DNA from: Mermis nigrescens
Lineage: Eukaryota; Nematoda; Enoplea; Mermithida; Mermithidae
DNA length: 64,000 nucleotides
Assembly: GCA_036768485.1 (NCBI GenBank)
Contig: JAVLUZ010000647.1
Location: 62,001-126,000 of the forward strand
Direction: 5' to 3'
Shown: in pieces, positions 1 to 12,141 of the stretch
How positions within the stretch are numbered: position 1 is the stretch's first letter
Layout of the letters: each line of letters starts with the position of its first letter
Position numbers and translations under genes: made by a program
Notes under the pieces: generated by a model
Told to the model about the DNA's origin: nothing
The model's input: only the letters and a program-made list of their open reading frames with translations
The model's database searches: none

Positions 1-700
1 CGTCCGCGACAAACACCTATTACGTAAATCACTCATGATTGAAAAAGTTTGCATAGAAAAGCAACGTTGACTTCCATGTGAGCATAAGGTTACTAATCTA
101 ATACCAACTGGAATAAGCAATTCTAGCGTCCGAACAAACACCTATTGCGTAAATCACTCAGGATTAAAAAAATTTGCATAGAGAAGCAACATCGACTTCC
201 ATGTGAGCCAGTGTTTTTTTTGTACAAGGTCCGTTTGTACATGTACAAAGATGGTCCCTAAAAGTCTTTGTACATTTCGTACACACAAATTTTTGGGTAC
301 AATAATATGGTACAGTAGCGATTTTAGTGTGGCAAAAACAGAGTTGTTCGACCTTTGGTTACGTATTTTAGCAATTTCTAGGTTTCTGAGGGCAAAAATC
401 AGTAATAATCGTTTCGAAACGGCGCCAAGCGCCAAAAAATTAGGCATTTTTCCTTTCAATATGCAATTTCTGAAATTATAAAGATATAAAGAACACACAG
501 TTGCTCATTTCGGCGCAGAGCGCCGAGAATTTTGCGAATTTCAAACCTTTTTTGCAGTTTTTGTCTTCCAAAAAATCTTTGTACATGTACAAAGACGGTC
601 CCTAAAAGTCTTTGTACTTCGCGAAAAATCTTTGCTGAATACAAAAAACCGTGATGTGAGCATAAGGTTACTAATCTAATAACAGTACATACAGAATTGT
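1..700. repeat. Tandem duplication of about 126 bp, second unit interrupted by a MITE
   Basis: Positions 1-105 and 127-208 plus 654-683 are two copies of the same unit (both contain cgtccg.acaaacacctatt, gcatag.aaagcaac and gacttccatgtgagc). The first is uninterrupted; the second holds the element at 209-653. The first therefore shows the pre-insertion site. Confidence 0.85.
209..653 (+). mobile_element. Family D hAT-like MITE, copy D1, with 8-bp target duplication
   Basis: 445 bp, ends CAGTGTTTTTTTTGTAC and GTATTC/tacaaaaaaccgtg (near-inverted), flanked by identical ATGTGAGC at 201-208 and 654-661. Inside are palindromic TTTGTACATGTACAAA words near both ends and two GGCGC..GCGCC hairpins near 437 and 512. 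No coding capacity. An 8-bp duplication and CAGTG terminus are typical of hAT elements. Confidence 0.85.
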
Positions 701-1895
701 TCAGTCAGATGTGCTCCACAGATCACCTGTCTATGATGATAAGAACACCTTTTATCCAATGCATTTGGAACGGAGTGTTCTATCTGGGCAACAGTAAATG
801 CGCCTAACTTCCATTCTTTTATAATACAGTCATGTAAACTTACATCGACCGATCGCAGTGTATTCCGTGCGATTTGCTTTGAGTCGCCTTCCTAATTTAA
901 GTACATAATTTTCGTTCAAGCTATACATAGAAACCAATAAAGTGGATAGTTACCAACATACTTCATAAATGTTCAACGTGCACACATATGTACGAATAAA
1001 CCTGTTGCCCTTTCCATCATAATAGGAGTCATCAATTGTCAGCATTATCGCTGTCACCTTTGCTAAAGAATGTACTTACTACCCTACCCACGTATGTACC
1101 TACTTACATATGTATCCACTTACATATAATAAGATCAATCATTGTGACGATTTTCACAGTCGCCTTCCCTAAACAATGCATACCTACATACATACAAACG
1201 AATGTATGCATCTTGCTTCCATCAGCACACATTTGATCAATTGATGTGCCGATTACGGCAGTTGCCTTCCCATGTTTTGTGCTTCTATCACTTTACAACT
1301 TCATAATAGAAATTTTCCTGCATTATCTTTTGATAAGTACCCATTAATTTCAATTCTACTACATCCATCTATTCTACAATTAAGCCCCTTGTTGGAGTCG
1401 AAACGTGGACCTCTTGATTCAAAATTCGATGTCTTCACCAGTCGACAAAGACCAGGGCTGGCAAAACTAGTTTTTTGAGGTTTTTGGATTTCGTGGTTTT
1501 CGGGAAAAACGTGAGAAATTTTTTTCTCCTGGTTTTGGTTTTTGACAAATTTTTTACGAATTTTCCTCTTAGATGCTAGATGCATTGAATACATAGGCAG
1601 CATGCTCGAGTTTTGATCTAAAATCATTCTTCTAATCTTAGTGTTTATTGAAAACTATTTTTCACCAGCTTATTTCAGAAAATGTTCGTTAGTACCATAG
1701 GCATTAGGTAAGTATATATTAATTCATTACTTATCCATCTTCTGCTACTTTCCTTTCTATGCAAACAACAGATGTTTGATGTCTTTGGCTTGATAAATGT
1801 GCTCATAATTACGACTTGAAAGTGGAAATTTTCATTTGTTGCAGAGAGTTTGGGTTGGGCGATAGTCAGACTTGTAGCATGCAGCGACTTGTGAG
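700..1895. other. No gene seen
   Basis: AT-rich sequence with scattered TATGTA words. A patch at about 1440-1620 shares the phrases 'accagggctggcaaaa' and 'ggtttttgg' with the tandem repeat at 2380-3120. The ORFs here are short and low quality. Confidence 0.5.
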
Positions 1896-2213
1896 TGCAC
1901 CTAGGCGTGGGCGGGTTCGGAGGGGCTATGCGCCCCCCAGAAACCAAAACACCCCCAGATATTAAAATACCCCCCCCAGAATTCAAGTTTTGAAAATTTT
2001 TTTCGTTTTTTTCGCAATTTTTTGATGCCAATGGATAGTGCTTGATGAGAAACGTCGGAAAATGGTGTTTTTATCGCCGTACCACAATTTTTAAGGCCAT
2101 TTTTTGACCTTCAAAAAATTCTACACTATACTTAAGATACACAAAGGTACTGGCCACGTTAGATAATAAAGACAAGAATTCCCCCCCAGAATTTTCTTGC
2201 TGCCTACGTATGC
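1896..2213 (-). repeat. Family A element, copy A1
   Basis: Reads, in reverse, from the right end (ctaggcgtgggcgg) through the family core atgccaatggatagtgct and gagaaacgtcg to ttgctgcctacgtatgc. About 60 bp of unrelated sequence sits before the last part. Confidence 0.7.
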
Positions 2214-2379
2214 TTGTGAGATTGGTCCTCCCTGAATGCTGCTGAAGAAATATAAAAAGCGACTTTTTGTCGTTAGGTATTTATATCTATTGACAACGTT
2301 ATCTCCCCAAGAATGAATACTATCTCTATAAAATCGGAGGGTAAGCATAATGCAGTTGAAAATAAGCAAAACTCAACGA

Positions 2380-3120
2380 AAAACTGACAAAAAATATTAA
2401 AAACTAGCCAGAAACCACCAGAAACCATCAAAAACTAAAGCAAAAACCAAAAACCAAATTTTTGAAATTTTGAAATTTTAGTTTCTACCAGCCCCGACGA
2501 AGACCGGTTCATTTCGATATTAGAGGAAGCTTTGTTAATAACTTTTTGTTATAGTACCGATCAGGAGGTATTAGGGATTGCTTGAGAATTCAGATTGTTG
2601 CTAGACATGGGCTGAGCCTAAGGCATAAATGGGGCAAAAATTGCTCCACTCGTTGGGCAATTTTAGCCCCATTCATCTCAGGCTTAGCCCATGCGCTAGC
2701 ACCATTGTGAAAAAATGCGTTCGAGAGAGGTAACATTTCGAAATGCAGGTAAAACTATGCAAAAACCAACAAAAAACTGGTAAAAACTACCAGAAACTAG
2801 CTAAAAATCACCAGAAACTATCACAAACTAAAGCAAAAACCAAAAATTAAATTTTTCAAATTTTGAAATCTTGGTGTTTGCCAGCCCTGACGAAGACCGG
2901 TTCATTTCGATATTGGAGGAAGCTTTATTAATAACTTTTGTAATAGTACCGATCAGGAGGTATCAGGGATTGCTTGAGAATTCAGATTGTTGCAGACATG
3001 GGCTGAGCCTAAGGCATAAATGGGGCCAAAATTGCTCCACTCGCTTAACAATTTTAGCCCCATTTATCTCAGGCTTAGCCCATGCGCTGGCACCAATATG
3101 AAAAAATGCGTTCAAGAGAG
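2380..3120. repeat. Two tandem copies of a roughly 390-bp unit containing an inverted repeat
   Basis: Both units carry gaagaccggttcatttcgat at 2500 and 2893 (period 393), preceded by A-rich phrases of the type accagaaacca and aaagcaaaaacca. Each holds arms gggctgagcctaaggc and gcc.gagataaat.gggct-type reverse complement around a 40-bp centre. Confidence 0.75.
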
Positions 3121-3508
3121 GTAAAATATCAACATTTTCTGGCGCTTCGCCGCGCCATTTTGATAAATTATTGAGTTTTTATTGTCAAGAGCGAATTCAG
3201 GAATTGGCTGAAATGCTCTACTGAAGGTTGGAAAATCAAGTTTTAAGAGAAATAACGTACGAGTAGGTAGGTATTACCGACCATCTTGATATTCCTAGTA
3301 GAGCCTAAAATTTTTATTCACAAAGTGTACCAACCACCGCCATTACACACCTGAGAATTTTCTACTAAAAATACTGATTTTTCAACACGGTCTCTCTATT
3401 TTTGAACGATTTTAGACCCCGAAAAATGTGGGAAAATTGGTAAACGTGGAAAAAATTTTGGGATGGTTTGTAATATCAACCTAACCGTTGGGGGAAAAAC
3501 GGTGTTAC

Positions 3509-3903
3509 CATACATGATCTGGGGGAGGAGTTGGGGGGTCTTCACCCCCCAGAGAAATTTCCACTCCCCCTACAAAAATTTTTTCTCATTCGCTCAGAAT
3601 TGACGATTTTTTGAAAGTTCCCTGAAATTTTCAAAAAATTTGTAGAAAAGATGCTTTTTAAGCGTGTTTAAGGGCCGAATTTTTGGCGCTTCGCGCCATT
3701 ATACTCATATTTGGACTAGATTTGTTAATTTGTTCCAACTTTTGATTTTTTCTAAATTTTTTAAAATGTTTTTATGCTGTAGATAGAGCATTGTCAGAAA
3801 CGCTGAAAAACGATTTTTTTGATAAGTACCTACCATTTTTGGACCTAAAAAGGCACTTTATAATTTCACGCCCCAGAATTCCTATGCTGTGCTGTGTATG
3901 TAC
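3509..3903 (+). repeat. Family B element, copy B1
   Basis: Starts ccatacatgatctggggg, passes a C-run with cccagag, the hairpin ggcgcttcgcgcc near 3688 and the phrase ttttatgctgtagatagagca, and ends cctatgctgtgctgtgtatg. About 395 bp without coding capacity. Confidence 0.75.
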
Positions 3904-4687
3904 ATATGTTGATTACCCACCCTTCTTTCTTTCATTTGAATTCGATCCAAAATTTCGCGTGGTGAAGAGGAATTATGTGTTTGGTTCGCAGTAGCGTAAA
4001 CTTTTATTGGGCCTTCTATAAAAATATGCGTTTTTTTTGCGCTCCGCGATATCTGTGGATCAATTGTCTAAAAATGTTTGAACTTGACAGAATACCGGCA
4101 TGCATGGTTACAAAGGAAATATTTCTTGGGGAAGTACTTCCGGGGCTTGATTCCTGGAGAATAGTTGCTAGCTTAACCCTAGGAAAATGCGACTGATTCC
4201 TGCAGAACTTTTGATTTTAAAAGGCTGTTGAAAATATGTTATACGCTTTTCACTGGTCGGTTGGCTCAAGTGCAATAATGATTTCAATCGTTCGCTCTAA
4301 ATAGTCATTTTGGACTATTTATTGTCGAATTTCATTTAATTTTTTCCAAAATTGGTTGATTTTATATTTTAATGAGAAAGTTTAGTAAGAAATGCACTAA
4401 TTATGTTGTTAGAGCCCCATTCTTTTATGCCTAACAAAAAGAAGTATTGAAAAAATTTTAGACTAGCCCGCCCTCGGAATATTTATGCTTCTGTTTCAAT
4501 GCCGTGTGCTTGTAAGAGTCATTTATAAGCTAAGGTGCGGTGGTTTTTTCTGAGTTGAACCACGGACGACATTTTACAATTATTTTTATCAACAGATGTG
4601 CTTGGATTATAAGTCATATCTCCTTGTTAGTAGCTTCGAAAATACGTATTTGATTTTTCCTCATCCTGATTAGATCCATCTGTTCCA

Positions 4688-7600
4688 ATGAGCTCACCAT
4701 CAGCTCGATTTTCTTTAAAATCTTACGTCGAGGATAATAAAAATAAGTCGCAAACGTCGCCCGCTTCGTTGTCAGGTTTGCTTCCTAGCGGATTCTACAA
4801 TAACGGTAATGACAGCTCTGGCTCCGAATTCATTTTTGAATGCTGCCCTTAAAGTTTTGCCGAACGGTCTGGTAAATAACAAGCATAAATACGATTTGCT
4901 TAAAAACGAGGACTCGAAAGCCCAGAATGGCCAGTCTACTTCGAAAATCAGCTTAAATTCTAATTCAAGTGATAACGGAACTAGCTATTGGCTGCCATCT
5001 TCATTGAAGGGCAAGAGCGATGCGTCGATTTTCGGACTGGTATGATTAAATTTTCTTATTTTTTTGAAAATTTTTTAAATTTTTTTAAGAATCGAAAAAA
5101 TTCTTCTTGAGAATCTGAAAACCTCAATAGACTCTCTTCCAACATTGTTTTTCAATCTTTTTCATATGCCAATGGATGGTAACAAACGTTGGAAAAACAA
5201 ATTTTTTGTCTCTATTAATGATTTTTCGGTCTTTTTTGACTTCTGTAAATTTTCGGTTTCATCCGAGCAAACAGAATCATTACCATATATGATCTTGGGG
5301 AAGGGTTGGTTTGAGGTCCCTTCAGAAAAAGTTTTAGCCCCCAGAATTCGCGATTTTTCAAAAGTTCTGATAAATTTATTGAAAATTTGTTGGAAAAGGT
5401 GCAAGCGTTTTTAGCTATCTATTTGCTAAAAATTGTCACATTTTCGGCGCTTCGCGCCGTATACTTATGTTTTGACTGTCTTTTGTTCAATTTATTCGAC
5501 TTTTTTGGATTTTTTTCGAGATTTTTTATGTTTTTATGCTCTAGAAAAATAAAGCATCGTCAGAAACGCCGCAAAACGATGTTTTTGGCGCGTACCCATC
5601 GTTTCGGGCCCCAAAAAAGACATTTTAAAATTTCACTTTCACTCCTGAATTCTCCATGCTGTGCATGATCGGCCTACGTCGTTGCCAATTTTTTTCCATC
5701 ATTTTTATTGCTGAAATTCCGAGGTCAGTCTGTAAAAAAAGATTTCGAATTGACTTCATGGACGGACGTCAGAGCTCTCTTTTAATCTTCCTTATGTACC
5801 TACTTTTGTGTAAGGTATTGCCTTGGAAATTGATACCTAGCGAGGATAATTGATTGAAAAGCATAAAAACGATACATTTTTCAGCCACAAAGTTTTGAGG
5901 ACGGTTTTTTTAAAGTTAAACTCCCGCGAAAAAACGCTGAAAATCGGAATATGTTCTGCAACCCGCAGAAGGGTACTCGTTTTAAATTCTTAGATTTCAA
6001 CGTTTTTGCCTATACAATTAGAAAACGGCGAAAATAACCTATATCAAATGGTTTTTGATGGCAAAGTCACGTGCTAAAGTACCTATTTTTAGCTCATTTA
6101 TACAGTTTTGTCGCTTTTAATGATACTAAATATTTAAATAAGCCAATCCATTTTAAAAATTTGAAATCTTAGATTACTCAAATTTAATTTTTCGAATTTT
6201 CACAAATAACCTACTTTTGCATATGCAGCGTTTATTTTCGTTTTTATTCTTACTATTTTATCTGCGTTTGCGCTTTTGCCTGATTAGTTTTATATGCATT
6301 CTGTCGTTTCTGCCTCAATAAACTGGCATATCCCATTAAAAGTTAAATAAGTAATTAATTAGTATGAATTTGATATCGTACGTAAACTCAATTTTTCAAA
6401 ATATAACTAAAGAAATTTATTACAATATATTTACAATTTGAAAAACATTAAATATTAAGAAGAAATGCCCAATTTTCAGAAATGATCAGCATTTAACGTG
6501 TAAATTTTTCTTCCAGAATTCAACGTGTAAATTCTTTTAGAGCAGAATGCAGCGTATGGTTGGCTTTGCGCTGTGTTTATTCGCCGGTGCCCTCTGTTTC
6601 GGCCTGGTGAGCTTAGCTTCCGATAATGTTCATAATTTTTTCTGTTCGATCAAATTCAAAATTTTTAAAAAATCTTCGGATTTATGCGAATAGAATATGC
6701 ATATATAGTAAAAAGTCGTCAATAAGAGAATGAAGCAAGAAAGACGAAAGAAAATATAGAGAAAAAATAAATGAATAGATAAATAAAAAGAGAAAAAACA
6801 AAAAAACAAAGACAGAGATAGAAGTGCAGCATGCTATAAGTAAGAAAGAAACAAAAAAAGACGAGTAAAATAGCACGAGTGTACCCAAAAAATTATATTA
6901 TGCGAGATTACGTGCTTTCTGAGGCGCAAAAGTCTAAATGAAGCAGAAAAAGTCTGCAGGATTATATACAGAAACCTTGCACAGAAAAAAAAACACGTAA
7001 AAAATTATATAATATCAGTTTAGGCATTCATTAAGGGTATGAAGATCTCTGGTCCGGGCATACATGATCCTGAAGGGGAGTCTCACCTCACATCCCCTCT
7101 GAAAATTTACACCCTCCCCCGCAAAAAATTTTTCACACCCCCAGAATCGGCGATTTTTTGAAAGTTCACAAAAAGTTTCTAAACATTTGTATAAAAGATG
7201 CTTTTTTAAGCCCTCCCCAGAATTCCCATGCTGTACATGTATGGTCCGAGGTCAGTAGTTCCTTCAGGAAAATCCATGCATATTCCCCTGCTTCTGCCGG
7301 ATTTTGGAAATTCTTTTGTTTCCCATCATATTGAGACGCTTTTGCAAATTTTGTTCAATACTAATTTGAGTTTTTAATTAAAATTAGGCTTAACATCTAA
7401 TTCGTTCAGCCTTGATTCGACATTTAAAATTAACAATTTGTAAGTTATAAAGCCGGCTTGGCTATCCCTTGAAATGGTGAGCAACAATTTCTTAAAGTGG
7501 TCCCCTATCGCGCATTTTCAGGACCGAATTTTTGATGGGGGTCAAAAAAGGACCAAAAAATTGGTGTTACTTTTGTTATTTTTATTTTTGTTTTTATTAT

Positions 7601-10600
7601 TCAAAAACATTATTTTTGCCCAAAGTTTCGCATACTCGCCTAACTATACTGGTTGAGCAAAAAAGGCTGCTCCCTGTGTTAAATTATCAACATGGCTTGG
7701 CCCATATTCAGGATTCAGCCAAGGAGGGGAGGGCGGACCTAACATAAATTGGTCTATATCACGGAAAATTCGTCGGGGTAGCTCGCAAAAACAGCATTTT
7801 TCGACGTTCTTCGACATTCTCTATCCATTCAAATCATAAATATCGAGCTTTTTTGGAAAGGAAGTTTTTTCACTCGAAAAGCTATGCAAAAAATTTTATT
7901 TTTTTGGTCGCGCTTTGATGGAAAATACTTCACATCCGGCGCGACGCGCCGAAAATTTGAAGATTTAACGACAAAGACGTTCGATTTTTTATGTTTCCTT
8001 GCATTATCTTACCTTTGAAAATTTTTTTTCCAGCCAAGGGGGGGGCGCGGCCGCCCCATCGCCCCCTTCCCTTAAATACGGTCTCGACCACACCTGGGCG
8101 TGGGTGGGGGTATTGGGGAGGTATGCACCCCCCGAGAAACCTAAGTACCACCCTCAGAAAACAGTATTCAATTTTTGAATTTTTTTTTGTTTTTTTGGCA
8201 ATTTTTTAATGCCAATGGATGGTGCTCGATGAGAAACGTTGAAAAATGGTGTCTTTTCGCCATATCACCATTTTTAAGGCTATTTTTTCACCTTTGAAAA
8301 ATATTGCACCCCCAGAATTTAGGTGCCGCTCTATTATGGTCTCGACCCTGCCAATTTGAACAGAATATTAAGAATAATTAATGTTTTATTTTCTAAATTT
8401 TTTCACTTATTACTTTTTTGATACCATTTTGCCGGCTGCCTGCGAATTTTCCTTCTCTACGACGATTTGCTAACACGTCATTTTTACATTGTTTAAAGTC
8501 AAAATATTTAAGTTTAACAAAATTTTTATTACTCTACATTTTTTATTAAACATAATTATATTTATAGTTTGTGCAACGTCTTATTACTGGGTATGTAAGT
8601 ATTAGATGGTAAAGTGGGTCATCTTCTTACTGATGCAAACCCGCAAGTATCGTTAAAATTCGGAACATATCAATGGCAAAAGTGAACAAGCTTGTGGCGT
8701 GTAAACTATGTATGTAGGTTATGTGTAAATCATGGTGTAAACAATTCGTCGTGGCGCTCAAACCGCTGGCAGCTGGCCAAATTTTTTTAAACGATTTAAA
8801 CAAAAATATTTTGATCCGTTTATGAAATTGGTCCTTAAGCTTTTGCGTTCATATGTTCTAGCCTAAATGTGACGATGGCATCGGGGTGTAAACTTTATTA
8901 ATTATTAAGCTTTCCTAAACTTTATTATTAATAATTTTTATCTAATCTACTTTTACTGCAAGAGCTTCGATTAAACTTTTTATTGAATAATTTAAAAATT
9001 TTTAATTTTTTTTTGAATAAATTTAATTTGAAATAATTTTTAATTTTTTTGATCATGTTTATTTAATATTTTAGTAATGTTTAAATTCTTTAAAACTTTT
9101 TAATTTTTTTTAAATTTGTTTAAACCCCTTTACCTATCATTCGTCGTCCTTTTTTCAGGCTTCATTTTATATACCCGTTTTAGTGTTCAAGGCGCGAAAG
9201 TTCGGTGCGTTGTATAGCTTGGGTAGCTGTTTTATGATTTTTGGGTAAAAAATCTTTGAAACGTATTTATTTATATAGATATTTATATTTTTACGTTTTT
9301 TTCTATTTTTTATGTTTTTATTCGGGTGCTCTTGATCTTTATTTACATATTTACAATTTTAATAAGCAAGTACATATTATTTATTAATTATTCATTTATT
9401 TACTTGATATTTATGCACCTAAGTGAAAATAAAATTCAAAGATAATTAAGCACTAAAATAATTAATGGTCAAGTGCTTCAAATTTTTCTTTGTTTACATC
9501 GATGATTTGTACATATACGCGTTTATTAAGTATGCATTTCACGAAATTTTAGAAAATATATAAATTTAATCTGATGAGACTTGGTAAATTCCTTACTGAG
9601 AATCGATTATATTCACATGCATTTGTATGTAAATATTTTCGCTCGATGTCTTGAACTCATAGGTGGGCAGCCAGCACCAAATTCTGGGGGTCCAAGATTT
9701 TTCAAAGGTCAAAAAATGGCCTTTGGCGAAAAACACCATTTTTCAACGTTTTTTATCGAGCACTACCCATTGGCATCAAAAAATTGCGAAAAACAAAAAA
9801 TACAAAAATTATATCCTGGAAAGAGATTTACTTTCTGGGGGGTATTCGGCCTCTGGGGGGTGCATACCCCCACCCAAACCTCCCCCAACCCCTACACCCA
9901 CGTGTGCTTGAATTAGGCAATGCAAAGCGCCAGAAAATCCGGCTTTTTCATTTTAAAAAAATAGGAGCTGATGATTTCCTGATTGATTAATAAAAAATAT
10001 ACATATGCTGCATGTTCTGTTATGTATAAAAATTGAAGTTTTAAAAATTTTTTATGAAAGTCGGATATTTAAACCAGAAAAATGGATAAAAAACAGTTTA
10101 AGGTGGATAAAAATTTCGAAGGCGTCGATAATTCGATTTATGAACGTTCTTCGACGTGCTTTGTACAATGATGACGAAATATTCCAACAACATTTCAATT
10201 ATTTTTTCTTTCTTTCCCATTCATACACAAAAATTAAATTGTTCAAATTATCTACACAACTGCACAACTGATGTATCATGATATAGTCCATTAAAAGTTT
10301 CTTAATTTTTGTCTTTGATGTAAAATCGTCGCACTATAAAAGGGAGAGCAACATGGAACCACACCTGGGCGGGGAGGGGTTGGGTTGGGGGTAAGCACCT
10401 CCCCGAGAAACCAAAATACCCCCCCCCAGAAATTATACCCCCAGACGTCGATTTTTAAAAAATTTTTTACGTTTTTTTCGCAATTTTTTGATGCCAATGG
10501 ATAGTGCTCGATGAGAAACGTCGAAAAATGGTGTTTTTTCGCCATACCACCATTTTTAAGGCCATTTTTTAACCTTTGAAAAATCTTGCACCCCCCCTAG

Positions 10601-11722
10601 AATTTTCTTGCTGCCCACGTATGCATGGAACCCTCTTAAATTGGAGACTCTTATAAGTAGATATGCACAGCATGGGCATTCTGGGGGAGGGTTAAATTTT
10701 AAAGTGTCTTTTTGGATCCAAAAATGGTGGGTACGCATCAAAAATATTGCTTTTTGGTGTTTCTGACGATACTCTATCTTTCTAGAGCATAAAAACATGA
10801 AAAATTTCGTGAAAAAGTCGAACAAATCGAACAAAAGATAGTCAAAACATGAGTATATAGCGCGAAGCGCTGAAAAATTCGACACTTTTGAGCAAATAGA
10901 TAGCTAAAAACGCTTTAAAAACACTTTTTCTACGAATTTTTTGAAAACTTTTGGAAACTTTCGAAAAATCGCGAATTCCAGAGGGTGGTGAAAAATTTGT
11001 AGGGGGGGGGGCTGAAAACTTTTTCGATTGGGTTGAAACCCTCACCAAGATCATGTATGATATCTCAACACTACGCTATTATTTTGGCGACGTATTAAAC
11101 TCAATCCGTCATTTTTCACTTTTCCTCTTAACGGATTTTAATTAGAAAAATTTTTTAAATCCGGGTTGGTCCCTTTCCCACCACGCGTGGACGTGAGGGG
11201 GAAGACCCCCAAGGAATACCAAAACACCTCCAGTATTCAATTTTTGAAATTTTTTCGTTTTTTTGCAATTTTTGGATGCCAATGGATAGTACTCGAGGAG
11301 AAACGTTGAAAAATGGTGTTTTTTCGCCATACCACCACCATTTTTAAGACCATTTTTTGACCTTTTGCACCCCCTCCCCAGAATTTCGGTGCCGCCCACC
11401 TATGTTTCTCACCCATGGATACGGATCAGCTTGTTCCTGCTCGATAAATCTTGTATTAACTTTTATTGTCTACTTCCGGACGACTCTTAAAAAACAACAA
11501 AAAAACGGAATTGAACGGTAATTTTATGTATGTATTTTTTATTCAAGTTTTGTGCTCTTACGCGGTCCAACCGAGTATTTGAAACAGGCTTTAAGCCAAC
11601 CAAGACTGCCACTTACGTTGAGCTACTTTGGTTCACTTGCTGCTACGCTTTACTGCTCAATTTGGATGCAAATTTACGCTTTTTCTCCATCGTTCACGAC
11701 TTTTTTGATCCTCCCCATTTAA
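4688..11722 (+). CDS. SFT2-family vesicle transport protein (SFT2D3/SFT2C-like), four exons, frame break in exon 1
   Basis: SFT2 proteins are small four-pass Golgi/endosome membrane proteins that help transport vesicles fuse. I read exons 4688-5039, 6541-6606, 9159-9244 and 11548-11719, with donors gtatga, gtgagc and gtaaaa and acceptors ttttag, ttcag and attcaag. All three joins keep phase. The product is about 225 residues: a Ser/Asn-rich cytosolic N-terminus of about 117, then SRMQRMVGFALCLF (membrane segment 1), YIPVLVFKARKFGALYSLGS and LRGPTEYLKQ, the family's most recognisable stretches, then segment 3 (SYFGSLAATLYC). The start ATG at 4688 is preceded by tcca. Oddities: exon 1 needs a +1 shift near the T5 run at 4832-4836, and TAA at 11720 closes the frame inside the expected fourth membrane segment with no usable donor seen before it. 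It could be a live gene with assembly errors and an unseen last exon, or a decaying copy. Family call is firm; integrity is not. Confidence 0.8.
5281..5672 (+). repeat. Family B element, copy B2 (SFT2 intron 1)
   Basis: Starts ccatatatgatcttgggg and ends tccatgctgtgcatgatc, with the ggcgcttcgcgcc hairpin near 5448. It fills about a quarter of the intron between SFT2 exons 1 and 2. Confidence 0.75.
6715..6870 (+). repeat. Purine-rich simple tract in SFT2 intron 2
   Basis: About 150 bp of GA/AAAG-biased sequence (aagaaagacgaaagaaaat and similar). Low complexity; the antisense frame is only Phe/Leu/Ser-rich shadow. Confidence 0.6.
7058..7248 (+). repeat. Family B element, internally deleted copy B3 (SFT2 intron 2)
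   Basis: Keeps both ends (gcatacatgatcctg and cccatgctgtacatgtatgg) but lacks about 200 bp of the middle, including the hairpin. The deletion lies between aagatgcttttttaag and ccctccccagaattc. Confidence 0.7.
7700..8085 (+). repeat. Family H element, copy H1 (SFT2 intron 2)
   Basis: Matches the copies at 13438 and 38434 through ggcggacctaaca, aattggtct, cggaaaattcgtcg and gccaaggggg, with a ggcgcgacgcgcc hairpin near 7938. The left end is degraded and the right end (taaatacggtctcga) abuts the next element. Confidence 0.65.
8088..8340 (-). repeat. Family A element, copy A2 (SFT2 intron 2)
   Basis: Starts cacacctgggcgtgggtggg, contains ttttaatgccaatggatggtg and gatgagaaacgttg, and ends aatttaggtgccgctct. 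It lies directly against the family H element. Confidence 0.7.
9659..9908 (+). repeat. Family A element, copy A3 (SFT2 intron 3)
   Basis: Starts ataggtgggcagccagcac, core accatttttcaacg then gagcactacccattggca, ends cccacgtgtgc. Of the three introns of the SFT2 gene this one carries the most elements (A3, A4, B4, A5). Confidence 0.7.
10360..10625 (-). repeat. Family A element, copy A4 (SFT2 intron 3)
   Basis: Reverse orientation: cacacctgggcggggagg, atgccaatggatagtgctcg, then ttgctgcccacgtatgc. Well conserved at both ends. Confidence 0.75.
10655..11060 (-). repeat. Family B element, copy B4 (SFT2 intron 3)
   Basis: Reverse orientation, from tgcacagcatgggcattctg to ccaagatcatgtatgat, with the gcgcgaagcgct hairpin near 10860 and an 8-9 G run near 11000. 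Confidence 0.75.
11180..11405 (-). repeat. Family A element, copy A5 (SFT2 intron 3)
   Basis: Reverse orientation; core ggatgccaatggatagtact and gagaaacgttg, ends ttcggtgccgcccacctatg. It stops about 140 bp before SFT2 exon 4. Confidence 0.7.
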
Positions 11723-12141
11723 ACTTGTCATGCTTGATCATCGTCTTGCGTAAATTTTGCTTATCCTGTAAATTTTAGGTAAAAAAGCTATATTTCTGGC
11801 TTAATTTCAAATTTCCCGAAAAATTTTTCGGTCCAATCTCAGGAATTGAGATTGTTTGAATTTTTTCGCCTAAAAGTCGGTTCTCTTGTAGGTTTTTAAA
11901 TTGTTATCTTTTTTTCAATTCGAATTGCTCATTTTTTCGCTTTTTATCGAAATATTGGAAGTTCCCTATTTTTTGCTCATAAAAATTGTTTACAGTTCAT
12001 ACCTACTGCTGCTAAATGATCGTACTGTGTACATAACATGGATTAGATATTTAAATTTTCTGCTTTTTATCGTTGCTACGTAATGGTTTTTTTAATTATT
12101 GATTTAGACGTGTTACGGATGTTTCATTTATAATGACTGTA

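Noticed and set aside
154..644. Frames repeated in several places (reading VHVQ, LGTIF and the like)
   Set aside because: They recur wherever family D elements occur and come from their palindromic TTTGTACATGTACAAA words.
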